This document shows, one piece after another, positions 45,218 through 55,020 of a stretch of DNA of 59,350 nt (within the stretch, counting starts at the first letter, position 1; every line of letters begins with the position of its first letter). Position numbers and translations under genes: made by a program. The stretch comes from Flavobacteriales bacterium (GTDB lineage Bacteria > Bacteroidota > Bacteroidia > Flavobacteriales_D > Crocinitomicaceae), in NCBI GenBank assembly GCA_947505255.1, contig CANNKP010000002.1:1-59350 (forward strand). Reading direction: 5' to 3'. Below the pieces are notes generated by a model that was given only the letters and a program-made list of their open reading frames with translations, did not search any database and was not told where the DNA came from.

Positions 45218-46261
45218 TTAAACAAGCTCTTCCCACCAATGTTTATTTTTTGTTTGATTCATTGGTGTAATCAGTTCCCCAATCATTGGCGTGAGATAAG
45301 GGAATGAACTTTTTTCGCACTCTTCAACAAATTGATTTGCCGGTTCAGTCCAGCTGTGATCGGATAAATTAAAACTTCCCCAATGAACGGGCATGATTTT
45401 TTTCGCTTTCGCGTCGATTGCAGCTTGAATGCACTCCTCAGGAAATAAATGTATTGGACGCCATAATTTATTGTACTGCCCACATTCCATAAAAGCGAAA
45501 TCAAAAGGGCCTAATTTATCGCCTATTTCTTTGAAATGCACTCCAAAACCACCGTCACCACTGAACCAAATATTTTCAGTATCCGTTTTGATTACCCAAC
45601 CTCCCCAAAGACCTTTGAAACGATCTTTCATTGCTCTGCCAGAAAAATGGCGGGTAGGCGTAAAAGCAAATTCGATGTCTTCAAAACTGTTTTTCTCCCA
45701 CCAGTCAAATTCTACAATTGAATTTGGATCAACTCCCCAACTGATTAAATGTCTTCCAACTCCCAAAGCAACGAAGAACTTTTTCACTTTTCCTTTCAAT
45801 AGTTGGATGCTTTTCAAATCCAAATGATCGTAATGATCGTGCGATATCAGTAATACATCTATTTCTGGAAAATCTGAAATGATAGCTGTTGAAATCGTGT
45901 TAAAGCGTTTAATTGAAAATGGAGCAATTGGCGCAGCATCCGAACCAAACATTGGATCAATCAGGATCGTTTTATTTTTTAACCGCATCAAAATCGCTGA
46001 ATGTCCGTACCAAATAAATTTCATGTGCTCTGCGGGAGCTAAAAACGAAGTGGCGTTAAAAGGTGGAACCTTAATTTCTTGAAATGGAAGATGTTGCTTT
46101 TTTTTGAATAGTTGTGAGAATAAAAGTTTAGGGAAGGCTCTAAATGGAATATCCATTTTTGTCTCTTCCAAGTTGTTAAATTTTTTACCATCCCAATGTT
46201 TCGAACGACTATATTTAGCTATTTCAAGGCGTGTAACTTTTCCTCCAAATTGTTTAATCAT
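45218..46261 (-). CDS. MBL-fold metallo-hydrolase (NAPE-PLD-like)
   Basis: This 347-residue protein contains the metallo-beta-lactamase motif LISHDHYDHLD, a nearby YGHSAILMRL strand and IDPMF, a later metal-ligand region (GDGGFGVHF) and a final H in MPVHWGSF. The family includes NAPE-hydrolysing phospholipase D and UlaG-like enzymes. The substrate is unknown. A four-base ATGA overlap couples it to the MoxR-like ATPase gene upstream. The N-terminal 60 residues are a basic extension. No signal peptide, so probably cytoplasmic. Several short plus-strand ORFs over it are shadows. Confidence 0.85.
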   Translation of the reverse strand: MIKQFGGKVTRLEIAKYSRSKHWDGKKFNNLEETKMDIPFRAFPKLLFSQLFKKKQHLPFQEIKVPPFNATSFLAPAEHMKFIWYGHSAILMRLKNKTILIDPMFGSDAAPIAPFSIKRFNTISTAIISDFPEIDVLLISHDHYDHLDLKSIQLLKGKVKKFFVALGVGRHLISWGVDPNSIVEFDWWEKNSFEDIEFAFTPTRHFSGRAMKDRFKGLWGGWVIKTDTENIWFSGDGGFGVHFKEIGDKLGPFDFAFMECGQYNKLWRPIHLFPEECIQAAIDAKAKKIMPVHWGSFNLSDHSWTEPANQFVEECEKSSFPYLTPMIGELITPMNQTKNKHWWEELV

Positions 46262-47718
46262 ATCCCTTTCAACAAATTGTCATAAAGGTCATTAAAGGAC
46301 ATTCCATTTGCAGTTCTGCGTTTTGATAATTGTTTTAAATCAACTAATGCCCACAGCACAAATTCCATTAAAAATGGTGTGTCAATAGCAGTAACATGTG
46401 GTTGATATTTTAGGATTAGCTTTTTCAATGGTTCAATTTCATCTAACGCCATTGTATAAGATTTTTCATTTGCCTCATCGGTCAATTCAAAAGAATCTGC
46501 TTCTAAAAACCAATTTAAAACGTCATCATAAGCAGTTTCTTGATCTTGTTTTTTGAGCTTTTCAATTTTCGGGAAGTACGTTAAAAAAAGTGTTTTAGTT
46601 GCTTCGCTGATTAAGTGATTTGCAACAAAAGAAGTACCTTCCTGTTCACCTTCGTATACAAGTTCAACTTTACCGGTGATAGAAGGAATCATTCCAATTA
46701 AATCACTAAATCGAACAGTCGTCTCCATTTCATTGTTCAAGATAGCTCTTCTTTCTGCAGTACTTACCAAATTTTCATATGCCGTGATACTCATTCGCGC
46801 ACTCACGCCGCTTTTATGATCGATGTATTCACTTTCTCGTGCTTCAAATGCTACTTGTTCCAAAATATCTTTAGCTAGTTCAGGAACATGGACTTTACAA
46901 TGTCGGTTTTCCAACTTGTCAGCTTCTTGATTGGTAATTGTTTTTGCCGTTTTAATATCCGCTGAATAATGCGTTAATATTTGTGATCCAATTCTGTCTT
47001 TTAGTGGTGTTACGATGCTTCCTCTGTTGGTATAATCTTCTGGATTTGCTGTGAATACGAATTGGAGATCTAATGGAAGACGCAATTTAAAACCACGAAT
47101 TTGAATATCGCCTTCTTCTAAAATATTGAATAAAGCAACTTGAATGCGTGCTTGTAAATCAGGTAATTCATTGATTACAAAAATGCAACGGTTGGCGCGT
47201 GGAATCATACCAAAATGCAAAACCCTTTCGTCTGAATAATTCAACTTTAAATTTGCTGCTTTTATTGGGTCAATATCGCCGATTAAGTCTGCAATTGTTA
47301 CATCTGGCGTTGCTAATTTTTCAAAAAAGCGTTCTGAACGGTGCATCCAAAAGATAGGTGTTTCATCTCCTTTTTCTGCAATTAAATCTCGTGCAAATCG
47401 ACTCATCGGATTGAAAGGATCGTCATTCATCTCGCTTCCAGAAACGACTGGGATATATTCATCCAATAAATTCACCATCAAACGAGCAATACGGGTTTTT
47501 CCTTGTCCACGTAATCCCAATAAATTGATGTTGTGTTTCGAAAGGATTGCACGTTCTAATTGAGGAATAACTGTTTGTTCATATCCATGCATTCCAGGAA
47601 AAGTTGATTCACCAGATTTTAAGGCTAAAATTAAGTTGTCACGGAGTTCTGTTTTGATACTTTTTGATGTGTATCCTGATACTTTCAAAGCACCAAATGT
47701 ATTGATTGTTGTATTCAT
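46258..47718 (-). CDS. MoxR/ChlI-like AAA+ ATPase
   Basis: Walker A is LLGLRGQGKTRIARL, and Walker B appears as CIFVINELPD, an atypical form in which the expected DE is NE. Further AAA+ features are FNILEEGDIQIRGF and FVFTANPEDYTNRGSIV (sensor 1). The 486-residue length and pairing with a vWA gene 4 bp away identify it as a MoxR/magnesium-chelatase-I-like ATPase. Such pairs work as chaperones or metal-insertion machines. It belongs to a three-gene minus-strand operon with the vWA and MBL genes. Confidence 0.87.
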   Translation of the reverse strand: MNTTINTFGALKVSGYTSKSIKTELRDNLILALKSGESTFPGMHGYEQTVIPQLERAILSKHNINLLGLRGQGKTRIARLMVNLLDEYIPVVSGSEMNDDPFNPMSRFARDLIAEKGDETPIFWMHRSERFFEKLATPDVTIADLIGDIDPIKAANLKLNYSDERVLHFGMIPRANRCIFVINELPDLQARIQVALFNILEEGDIQIRGFKLRLPLDLQFVFTANPEDYTNRGSIVTPLKDRIGSQILTHYSADIKTAKTITNQEADKLENRHCKVHVPELAKDILEQVAFEARESEYIDHKSGVSARMSITAYENLVSTAERRAILNNEMETTVRFSDLIGMIPSITGKVELVYEGEQEGTSFVANHLISEATKTLFLTYFPKIEKLKKQDQETAYDDVLNWFLEADSFELTDEANEKSYTMALDEIEPLKKLILKYQPHVTAIDTPFLMEFVLWALVDLKQLSKRRTANGMSFNDLYDNLLKGI

Positions 47719-47722
47719 CTTA

Positions 47723-48832
47723 TCAGTTAATTCGTTTTTTTCTGTTTGTTTCGTAATCGTGAAAAATCATTTCTCCTAATCCTTTTAATCCGGTATAAAA
47801 TGCTTTCCCTTTATTTGATTTCGTGAATTCTTCTACAAAAGATTGTAAATAGGGATCTTGTGCAATCATAAATGTGGTAATTGGAATATGCATCTTACGT
47901 GCTTGAGCGGCCATGTTGTAGCACTTTTCTACAATCACTTCATCTAGTCCATTGCTGTTTTTATAATATTGACCATCAGGTAAACGCAGACAACTGGGCT
48001 TTCCATCTGTAATCATAAATATTTGTTTGTTCGTGTTGCGTTTTCTGCGAAGAATATCCATTGCTAATTCCAAACCTGCAACTGTATTGGTGTGATACGG
48101 TCCAACCTGAAGATAAGGCAAATCCTTTATTTTGATAGGCCAAGCATCATTTCCAAAAACAATCACATCCAAGGTGTCTTTTGGATATGATGTTGTAATG
48201 AGTTCGGCCAATGCCATTGCAACTTTTTTTGCTGGAGTAATTCTGTCCTCACCGTATAAAATCATACTGTGACTTATATCAATCATCAAAACAGTACTCA
48301 TTTGCGATTTGTGGTGCGTATCTTCAACAACTAAATCTTGTTCGGTTAATCTAAAATCACCGATTCCATTATTTATTTGAGCGTTCTTTAGGCTTTCAGT
48401 GATTGAAATGTTTTCAATAGAATCACCAAATTGAAAATCACGAAATTCACCAGTTGCTTCATCACCTTGTCCACTTTTTTTTGATTTATGATTTCCAGCG
48501 CCACTTTTTTTTATTTTCCCAAAGATTTGATCCAGTGCATTTTTACGCAAAACACGCTCTGTCTTAGCCGTTATTGATAATTGGCCTTTTCCATCAGGTT
48601 CAATTTCTTCACGCAAAAATCCTTTTTTCTTTAAATCTTCAATAAAATCATCCATCGTATATTCATCTGTTGTTAATGAATATTCTTTGTCTAGCACATT
48701 TAACCAATCCAGGGCTTCGTCAACATCCCCAGATGTATGCGTAATGAGCTCACTGAAAATATCAAACAATTTATCAAAAGGTGTTTGCTCAGGTGCTTCA
48801 TATGGTGTAAATACATAACCGGATTTAGGCAT
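47723..48832 (-). CDS. vWA-domain partner of the MoxR-like ATPase
   Basis: A von Willebrand A domain occupies about 175-350 with an intact MIDAS motif (LMIDISHSMILYGED: DxSxS) and MITDGKPSC downstream. The N-terminal half is helical and has a Lys/Ser-rich patch (KKSGAGNHKSKKSGQG). MoxR-vWA pairs are well known and the gene order supports a complex. It is the first gene of the minus-strand operon 48832-45218. In contrast with the vWA-like protein of the kinase locus, this one keeps its metal site. Confidence 0.88.
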   Translation of the reverse strand: MPKSGYVFTPYEAPEQTPFDKLFDIFSELITHTSGDVDEALDWLNVLDKEYSLTTDEYTMDDFIEDLKKKGFLREEIEPDGKGQLSITAKTERVLRKNALDQIFGKIKKSGAGNHKSKKSGQGDEATGEFRDFQFGDSIENISITESLKNAQINNGIGDFRLTEQDLVVEDTHHKSQMSTVLMIDISHSMILYGEDRITPAKKVAMALAELITTSYPKDTLDVIVFGNDAWPIKIKDLPYLQVGPYHTNTVAGLELAMDILRRKRNTNKQIFMITDGKPSCLRLPDGQYYKNSNGLDEVIVEKCYNMAAQARKMHIPITTFMIAQDPYLQSFVEEFTKSNKGKAFYTGLKGLGEMIFHDYETNRKKRIN

Positions 48833-49050
48833 GAATGAATGTTTTTATTAAGAACAACAAGGTAGCTAAAAAGTTTAGCGAAGTACTATTTTTTACCCGT
48901 AAAAATGTGCTAAATTTTCATAATTTTTTAAATTGAGAAATGTTTTGAATTACCAAATTGGTTTAAAATAAAATGTCTGTATCAAGTTTTGGAAAGCTGA
49001 AGATTATTGATTCAAATTTAAATACTTGTACAATCAAAAAAACTCGTTTT

Positions 49051-49528
49051 ATGAAAATTACCTCTTTCACCGCAATCGATTTTTAAATAGCTCAACCTTA
49101 GTAAGATATTATTTGTCAGGTTGGGATTTTACGAGTAGAGAATGGGTGATTTTGCAACTTATAATCAGTTGGTGTATCCTCCAGATAATTATTCTTGGAA
49201 TCGCTTCATTGATATTCATGGTATTTCTCCGAGCGACACAAAATTTCCCCCAATCTTTCCAGATGTTTGGGAAGAAATCAAGTATTTCATCGAAGGTCAA
49301 AACATTTTATCTCATAACGGAGCATTTGAGTTCAGTGTATTGAACAAAACATTGGATTATTACGGAATGGAAACGGCGCAATTCAAGCAGCATTCTACCT
49401 ATAAAATATACAAGAAGAAATTGAATATTCTTTGTGCAGAACATGGCATTCAATTGAAACACCACGATGCGTTAAATGATGCAAAAGCTTTTGCAGAACT
49501 GTTTAAAATGCATTTGAATCTTGATTGA
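49051..49528 (+). pseudogene. Decayed DnaQ-like 3'-5' exonuclease, paralogue of 50943-51419
   Basis: From ATG 49051 the DNA follows the intact paralogue (ITSFTAIDF...) but then has several in-frame stops (TAA at the Glu of the catalytic DxE, then TAG and TAA) and a one-base deletion that puts the rest in another frame. The tail from 49142 (FIDIHGISPSDTKF, HNGAFEFSVL, HHDALNDAKA) is still well conserved, and the ORF track reads it as a separate 128-residue protein. Without the first catalytic DxE it cannot be an active nuclease. Confidence 0.82.
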
Positions 49529-49749
49529 AATTCGATGAGATTAAAAATAAAGCGATTAGCCAATAACAAAAATTCTAGTTTGAAATTGTGAAATGTCAAT
49601 AAATGTGTTGTAGTAATAATCTCCTTCTTTGAAGTTATAATTTCAATTCAATCATCTTTTGAAACAGAATTAATCGTCATTTAAGTCTGATTATTAATAT
49701 TTTACTAAATTTGGCAATTATTTTAAAAAAAAAACTAACACTAATCACA

Positions 49750-50538
49750 ATGAAAAAGAACTATTTTATTTTGTTTTTTCTTTCTGCCTTAATCGTAGGA
49801 TGCAACAATCCACCAGAAAACTATAACAAAGGAATTGAAAAACAAGCAGCCAAAGAGTATGAAACAGCAATTGAATTTCTAAAACTTGTCGGAGATGAGG
49901 ATAAGGAATGGAAAGATTCTGCAAATGTCAGAATTGATGAATTGGTTAAAAGTATATTCTCAACAAATGACATCAATAGAATTGTTAAGTTTTCGAGAAA
50001 ATCATTTGAAGATTCCTTGCTGACAAAAAAAATAATTACAACTGCTTTGAATCAATGGGATGAAAAATTAAGTAAAAATAATGCTTTAGAAGCGTTTGAT
50101 TTTTTTGATTCTTTGCGATTTATGTATAAAGGTGTTCCAGGAATAGATGTTAAAATTAGAAATACCGAAGATGCCTTTTTTAAAGGAGTTTGGAAATGTC
50201 ACAAAGGCACCCTAAAAGGAAATGAAATTTATTTTGACCGTGACGAGGATAATAATTTAGTTCAAGGTAAAAGTAATAAAAACACAAATGGTTGGAATTT
50301 GGGCAAAGTAATTTATAAAGATATTTTTTATATTGGAAATCATGCTTTAGATCATCGAGTTAGGGTATACAATACAGATTATTGGGGTGACCAGATTGAA
50401 TATTTTACTAAAACGAAAGGTAGCATGACTATTCTATCAGCCGATTCAATTTTAGTTAATTATGAGGGCAGCGTTGGCTCTGGGAATAAGGTGTATTTTG
50501 TGAAAAAAGAAGCGGAAAATAAAAAACTTAACCCATAA
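49750..50538 (+). CDS. Lipoprotein, hypothetical
   Basis: I start at ATG 49750, giving MKKNYFILFFLSALIVGCNN with a lipobox (LIVGC); the track start at 49711 would add a non-coding leader that contains the likely promoter (TAAATTTG at 49706). The mature protein has a helical part (about 25-125, perhaps TPR-like: YETAIEFLKLVGDEDKEWKDS) and a beta-rich C-terminal half with KGVWKCHKGTLKGNEIYF. No enzyme motif. It lies between the two exonuclease copies and ends at a good terminator. Confidence 0.7.
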   Translation: MKKNYFILFFLSALIVGCNNPPENYNKGIEKQAAKEYETAIEFLKLVGDEDKEWKDSANVRIDELVKSIFSTNDINRIVKFSRKSFEDSLLTKKIITTALNQWDEKLSKNNALEAFDFFDSLRFMYKGVPGIDVKIRNTEDAFFKGVWKCHKGTLKGNEIYFDRDEDNNLVQGKSNKNTNGWNLGKVIYKDIFYIGNHALDHRVRVYNTDYWGDQIEYFTKTKGSMTILSADSILVNYEGSVGSGNKVYFVKKEAENKKLNP

Positions 50539-50609
50539 AAGTTAGTTGATTCGAACGTAATAGATTTTATATTAGTTAGAATACTTATCAATCATTATTT
50601 ATTTTTTAT

Positions 50610-50646
50610 AAAGCGGTGTTTCTGTTTCAGAGATACCGCTTTTTTA
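50610..50646 (+). terminator. Intrinsic terminator
   Basis: An 8-bp stem (AAAGCGGT / ACCGCTTT) with an inner stem-like GTTTCTG/CAGAGAT region is followed by a T run, about 70 bp after the lipoprotein stop. Confidence 0.8.
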
Positions 50647-50942
50647 TTATTTGATTTTTCAGCAACTATTAAATCCTTGAATTGAGAAAATAGCGCAACT
50701 TAGAGGGTACAACAATTTTTCCAAAACAAACGTTAGATTATTAAAAATGGTAAACTGTCTTTTCGATTTTGAATTATATCAAATGTCGTATATAGTTCTA
50801 AAATAATTTTTGTTCAATTGCCTGGGTGGAAGTGAAATCATTTTGAGCGAAAAAAAAGAATTAAATCAACAATTTTGTTTCTAATTTAGTAAATTCAATT
50901 TGTTCAATTCACTTGATTTAAGTAATTCCAAAATTATATTTA
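50647..50942. other. Spacer between lipoprotein terminator and exonuclease gene
   Basis: About 300 AT-rich bp. I see no ORF, RNA or clear promoter box; it likely contains the exonuclease promoter. It may be what remains from the duplication that produced the two exonuclease copies. Confidence 0.5.
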
Positions 50943-51419
50943 ATGAATATCAACTCTTTTACCGCCATCGATTTTGAAACAGCCGAACCAAAACAACATA
51001 GTATTTGTCAAGTTGGAATTGTGCGGGTCGAGAATGGGGTAATTGTCGAAACCTATAACCAACTTGTTTACCCGCCTGATAATTTTTATTGGGATCGCTT
51101 CATTGATATTCACGGTATTTCCCCAAGCGACACAAAATTTTCCCCAATCTTTCCAGATGTTTGGGAAGAAATCAAACATTTCATCGAAGGACAAGATGTG
51201 GTCGCTCACAACGGGGCATTTGATTTCAGTGTATTGAATAAAACACTTGATTATTATGGAATGCAGCAAGTGGAATTTAAGCAACATTGTACGTATAAAA
51301 TTTACAAAAAGAAATTAAATGTACTTTGCGAGGAATATGGTATACAATTAAAACACCATGATGCATTGAGTGATGCAAAGGCCTGTGCTGAATTGTTCAA
51401 AATGCATTTAAATCAATAA
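50943..51419 (+). CDS. DnaQ-like 3'-5' exonuclease
   Basis: The 158-residue protein has the DEDDh exonuclease motifs: ExoI with FTAIDFETAE (DxE), ExoII in VVAHNGAFDFSVL (D), and ExoIII in LKHHDALSDAKACAELF (H...D). It is close in size to the epsilon-like proofreading domain alone. It should remove nucleotides from 3' ends of DNA or RNA. It is intact while its upstream paralogue is broken. It seems monocistronic. It ends 60 bp before a convergent glycosyltransferase gene. Confidence 0.87.
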   Translation: MNINSFTAIDFETAEPKQHSICQVGIVRVENGVIVETYNQLVYPPDNFYWDRFIDIHGISPSDTKFSPIFPDVWEEIKHFIEGQDVVAHNGAFDFSVLNKTLDYYGMQQVEFKQHCTYKIYKKKLNVLCEEYGIQLKHHDALSDAKACAELFKMHLNQ

Positions 51420-51481
51420 TTATTAATTTTCGATGAAGTTGGATTGCGTCTAATTGTTTAACTAGAATTAAACCGCAAGAT

Positions 51482-53794
51482 TTAGATTGCATTGGAAAAA
51501 ATTTTGGTTGGTAGAAGTGTTTTGAATTCAACTGCATTAAAATCCTGCTTTTTCAATATGACAAGAGTTTTTGGTGCAACATCCACGTACTTTTGCATTG
51601 TCAAACGAGCAAGCAAGTAACAAATACTTGATTCAGCCCCTTGATTTAAATTGACATTGCGTTCTTCCAAACCATCGTGACAACCTCCTGTAACTGGATT
51701 GTAAATGATTTGGTCTAAATGATTGTTTCCATGAAACCATCCAAATGCATGAATCATATTGTTTCTGTATTCGGGTAATTTAAATACTTCATAAAAAATA
51801 TCAAGTGAGAGTATCGTATAGGCAACATCAATTGGTTGTTCACCGAAATTATTAGACTCATTTCCTTTTGTATGCCAGCCTTGGTTAGAAATCACTTTGA
51901 TTTTCTTGTTATTCATTGTAAACGACAATAAAAAATCAAATGACAATTTGGCCGTTTCTTTGTATCGATAATCACCAGTTGCAAGGTATGCATAAAGCAG
52001 TGCTTCAGGAATAACGCTGTTTGCATATGTCAGGGAATTTTCAAACCAATACCAATCCTTTTCATACGAATTATAATATTTTAGAAGTAATGTGTCAGCA
52101 AGCTTGGTTATGACTTCCGTAATTGCTAGAGATTGAATCTCTGAATTGTAAAAATATAATCCTTTCAATGAAAACGCTATAGCTCGCGGAGATTGTAGTT
52201 TTTGAATTTCATTTAATGATCTTCGGACCATTCTTTGAGCTCTAGAATTTAATAAATCGTTGAATAAATACCCATGAGAAATGAATTCTCCAAGAGCCCA
52301 AATAGCCCTTCCTAAAGAATCTTCTAAATTAACAGCTTTATTTTGATCATGATAATTACCATTGCTATCAACATAGTTTAAAAAGGTTCCATCTGTCATT
52401 TGAGTATATTCGATGAAATCTAAATAAATTTTAATCAATTGGATATCATTCATGTCGTTTGTTAACGCATAATGTTTTGTTAATGCAATGAGTGCTCTTG
52501 CATTATCATCAAGTGTGAAACCAGAATGGATATCAGGATGATTTTGCTTTGAAAACTGAATAACACCTTTTTTTGTTGTTAATCGCTTAATCTGATTGAG
52601 TGAAATTTCAGGAATTGAATAATTCAAATCACTTTCATTTGAAAGTAATTCATTGAATAGTTTTGAATGCGCAATTGCCGAATTTTGCCAAGCTGAGGAT
52701 CGAATATCGCGCAATGCATTTAAGCTCATTTCTTTTCTTTTAGTGTCGTTAGAAATTAATTCTTCCATACTTATTGAAAGTTGTTCTGAATTTTGAAAAT
52801 CCACAATTATTCCTGCATTATCTTTTAACATTTCGATTGCATGTGGAATTGGAGTTGAAATTATCGGACATGCTGAACCCATTGCATATGAAAACGTGCC
52901 ACTTACGGCTTGAAATGGGTCTTTTGAAGTGAAAAGATATACATCGGTAAGTTGTAAATATTCAATTAAATCGTCTAATGATAAATACCTGTTTATAAAA
53001 ATTACGTTATTTTCTAATCCCAGATCAACAACCTCCTTTTCAAGGAATTCCCTGTATTTTTCACCTTCTTTTTTTACAATTTCCGGATGTGTTTTGCCAA
53101 GAATATAATATATAACATTTGGATTTTTTTGAATAACATATGATAAAGCATTTAGCGCAGTTTCAATACTTTTTCCGGAACTCAACAATCCAAACGTAGA
53201 AAAAATGATTTTGTCTTGATGCTTATATTGCAACTTAAGATCTTCTTTTACAACCGTATTAACGAGGTGTGTTCCATGTTGAATAACGGTAATTTTTTCT
53301 TTTGAAATAAGATAGTCTTTCTCCAAAATCTCTTTCGAATTTTTTGTCATTACAATTATTCCACTTGAAACTGCAACTATAGAATTTATAAGATGTTTTC
53401 TTTTTTCGTTAGGATCTGGCAGAACAGTATGAAATGTAATTACGATTGGTTTATCAAGAGAATAGAGAAAATAAAGTAACGTTTCACCATATTCCCCTCC
53501 AAACAAACCAAATTCATGTTGAACAAAAACAATTTTGATGTTATTATCATTATTTATTTTGTTTGCAACATTAATATAGTCCATATGATCAGAGGTGTTT
53601 AAAGTATATTTAACATCATCTGAATAGGTGAGGTTATGATCACTATTTTCCAAAGCACAAGCGGAAATTGAAAATGATTTTCCGAATTTTTCGGATATTA
53701 CTTGCATTAAATCTTGAGTGTAGGCTGCAATACCACATTCTCTTGGAGGAAAACTACTTACGAATAAAATTTCTTTAATGTTTTCTTTTTTCAT
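51482..53794 (-). CDS. GT4 glycosyltransferase fused to an all-helical C-terminal domain
   Basis: About 1-375 is a GT-B glycosyltransferase of family 4 (VSSFPPRECGIAAYTQDL, FVQHEFGLFGGEYGE, STFGLLSSGKSIETAL, then the FQAVSGTFSYAMGSACP donor region). About 395-770 is a helical region with WYWFENSLTYANSVIPEAL and similar repeats like (alpha/alpha)6 glycan-active folds. The gene overlaps the GH130-like gene by 4 bp. GT4-helical fusions next to GH130 occur in Bacteroidota and are linked to mannoside or other beta-glycan metabolism, but I cannot name the substrate. No signal peptide, so cytoplasmic. Confidence 0.85.
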   Translation of the reverse strand: MKKENIKEILFVSSFPPRECGIAAYTQDLMQVISEKFGKSFSISACALENSDHNLTYSDDVKYTLNTSDHMDYINVANKINNDNNIKIVFVQHEFGLFGGEYGETLLYFLYSLDKPIVITFHTVLPDPNEKRKHLINSIVAVSSGIIVMTKNSKEILEKDYLISKEKITVIQHGTHLVNTVVKEDLKLQYKHQDKIIFSTFGLLSSGKSIETALNALSYVIQKNPNVIYYILGKTHPEIVKKEGEKYREFLEKEVVDLGLENNVIFINRYLSLDDLIEYLQLTDVYLFTSKDPFQAVSGTFSYAMGSACPIISTPIPHAIEMLKDNAGIIVDFQNSEQLSISMEELISNDTKRKEMSLNALRDIRSSAWQNSAIAHSKLFNELLSNESDLNYSIPEISLNQIKRLTTKKGVIQFSKQNHPDIHSGFTLDDNARALIALTKHYALTNDMNDIQLIKIYLDFIEYTQMTDGTFLNYVDSNGNYHDQNKAVNLEDSLGRAIWALGEFISHGYLFNDLLNSRAQRMVRRSLNEIQKLQSPRAIAFSLKGLYFYNSEIQSLAITEVITKLADTLLLKYYNSYEKDWYWFENSLTYANSVIPEALLYAYLATGDYRYKETAKLSFDFLLSFTMNNKKIKVISNQGWHTKGNESNNFGEQPIDVAYTILSLDIFYEVFKLPEYRNNMIHAFGWFHGNNHLDQIIYNPVTGGCHDGLEERNVNLNQGAESSICYLLARLTMQKYVDVAPKTLVILKKQDFNAVEFKTLLPTKIFSNAI

Positions 53795-54828
53795 AAACTT
53801 GAGTTTTTAATTTCATAAACTAAATCATTCAGAGAAACAGAGGCAACTCCGATGCGAGCATCTGCTGCACCATAATAAATATAAAGTCGATCTTCTATTA
53901 GGATTGCTGCAGTTGGAAAAACGACATTATTCACACTTCCAATTTTCTCCCAAATTAATTCAGGAGAGAAAAGGGGATATGGTAAACGACCAATTTCAAT
54001 TGTTGGGTTTTTTAAATCTAAAAGGGCGGCACAAGCATGATAAACATATCCATCTTTGGTGTCCTCAACGCCATGATAAATTAATAACCATCCTTCACTC
54101 GTTTCAATTGGTGGACAGCCGCTTCCAATATAACTTGCCTCAAATGAAAATTTGCTTTCTAGAACGGTAAAATCCTTGATTTTTTGTAAGAAATTTATCC
54201 AATATTCTTCAGTTAAATCATCAAAACTTGAGAAATAGGATATTTGAATATCAGGATATATGCGATGAAGAAAGGCAAATTTTTCATTGATTTTTCTAGG
54301 AAAAAAAACAACATTTTTGTCCCAAATAAAGAGTTCATCACCAGTTTCCTTTCCAACTCTTTTATGAAGAAATTTAACGAAACGTAAATATTTATCTTTA
54401 ACTCCAAAACATTTTTTTAGGATTGAATTAAATTCGTTGTACGTGAACTTGGGAACTAGGATTCCATAACGTTTAAAACTTTTTAGATCCATTGAAGTTA
54501 TTAAGGCTCCAAGTGCATTAATACCATCATAAGCAGTGTAGGTAATGAAAAATGTGTCCTCAATTTTTACGATTCGAGGATCTTCAATACCAACAAGTTC
54601 AGATGGGCCAAATGGAGAAATGATTGGTTCACTATTACGTTTTAACGCTTCTGTTGGAGTTTTTAATTGACAGTAACCAAATGAAGATGTATTGTTTTCG
54701 CCAGTCGCTCTATAGAATAAATGAATTTCCCCATTTACTTCTATACAAGCTGGGTTAAAAACACTTTTATTTTCAAAGGTTAATGAAGTAGGCTCCAATA
54801 CAATTCCTTCTTTTTTAACAGTAATCAT
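53791..54828 (-). CDS. GH130-family beta-mannoside phosphorylase/hydrolase-like protein
   Basis: The fivefold beta-propeller hallmarks of GH130 are visible: SVFNPACIEVNGEIHLFYRA, ELVGIEDPRIVKIEDTFFITYTAYDG and GWLLIYHGVEDT, then RLYIYYGAADARIGVAS. GH130 proteins phosphorolyse or hydrolyse beta-mannosides. The Asp in GIEDPR is the expected catalytic acid. At 345 residues the length is normal and there is no signal peptide. It is coupled (ATGA) to the GT4 fusion gene, so the pair probably builds or recycles one oligosaccharide. Confidence 0.87.
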   Translation of the reverse strand: MITVKKEGIVLEPTSLTFENKSVFNPACIEVNGEIHLFYRATGENNTSSFGYCQLKTPTEALKRNSEPIISPFGPSELVGIEDPRIVKIEDTFFITYTAYDGINALGALITSMDLKSFKRYGILVPKFTYNEFNSILKKCFGVKDKYLRFVKFLHKRVGKETGDELFIWDKNVVFFPRKINEKFAFLHRIYPDIQISYFSSFDDLTEEYWINFLQKIKDFTVLESKFSFEASYIGSGCPPIETSEGWLLIYHGVEDTKDGYVYHACAALLDLKNPTIEIGRLPYPLFSPELIWEKIGSVNNVVFPTAAILIEDRLYIYYGAADARIGVASVSLNDLVYEIKNSSL

Positions 54829-55020
54829 CTTCGATTTTTAGGTGATAAATGTGTGATAATTTCAACGAAAAGTTAAAGTCAAATATATTTTTTAAGGCAA
54901 GTAATTGATATGATGTCAATCAATTAATTCAGTGATTATTATCAATACTTAATTTTTCTATCAGAATTTTCTTGTCAAACTTCTTCTTTAGGGTTTTGAA
55001 AACAAACAATCAATTCTTTA

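Noticed and set aside
54829-55020. N-terminal half of the methyltransferase in another frame
   Set aside because: No GxGxG-like motif seen in any plus-strand frame of this stretch.
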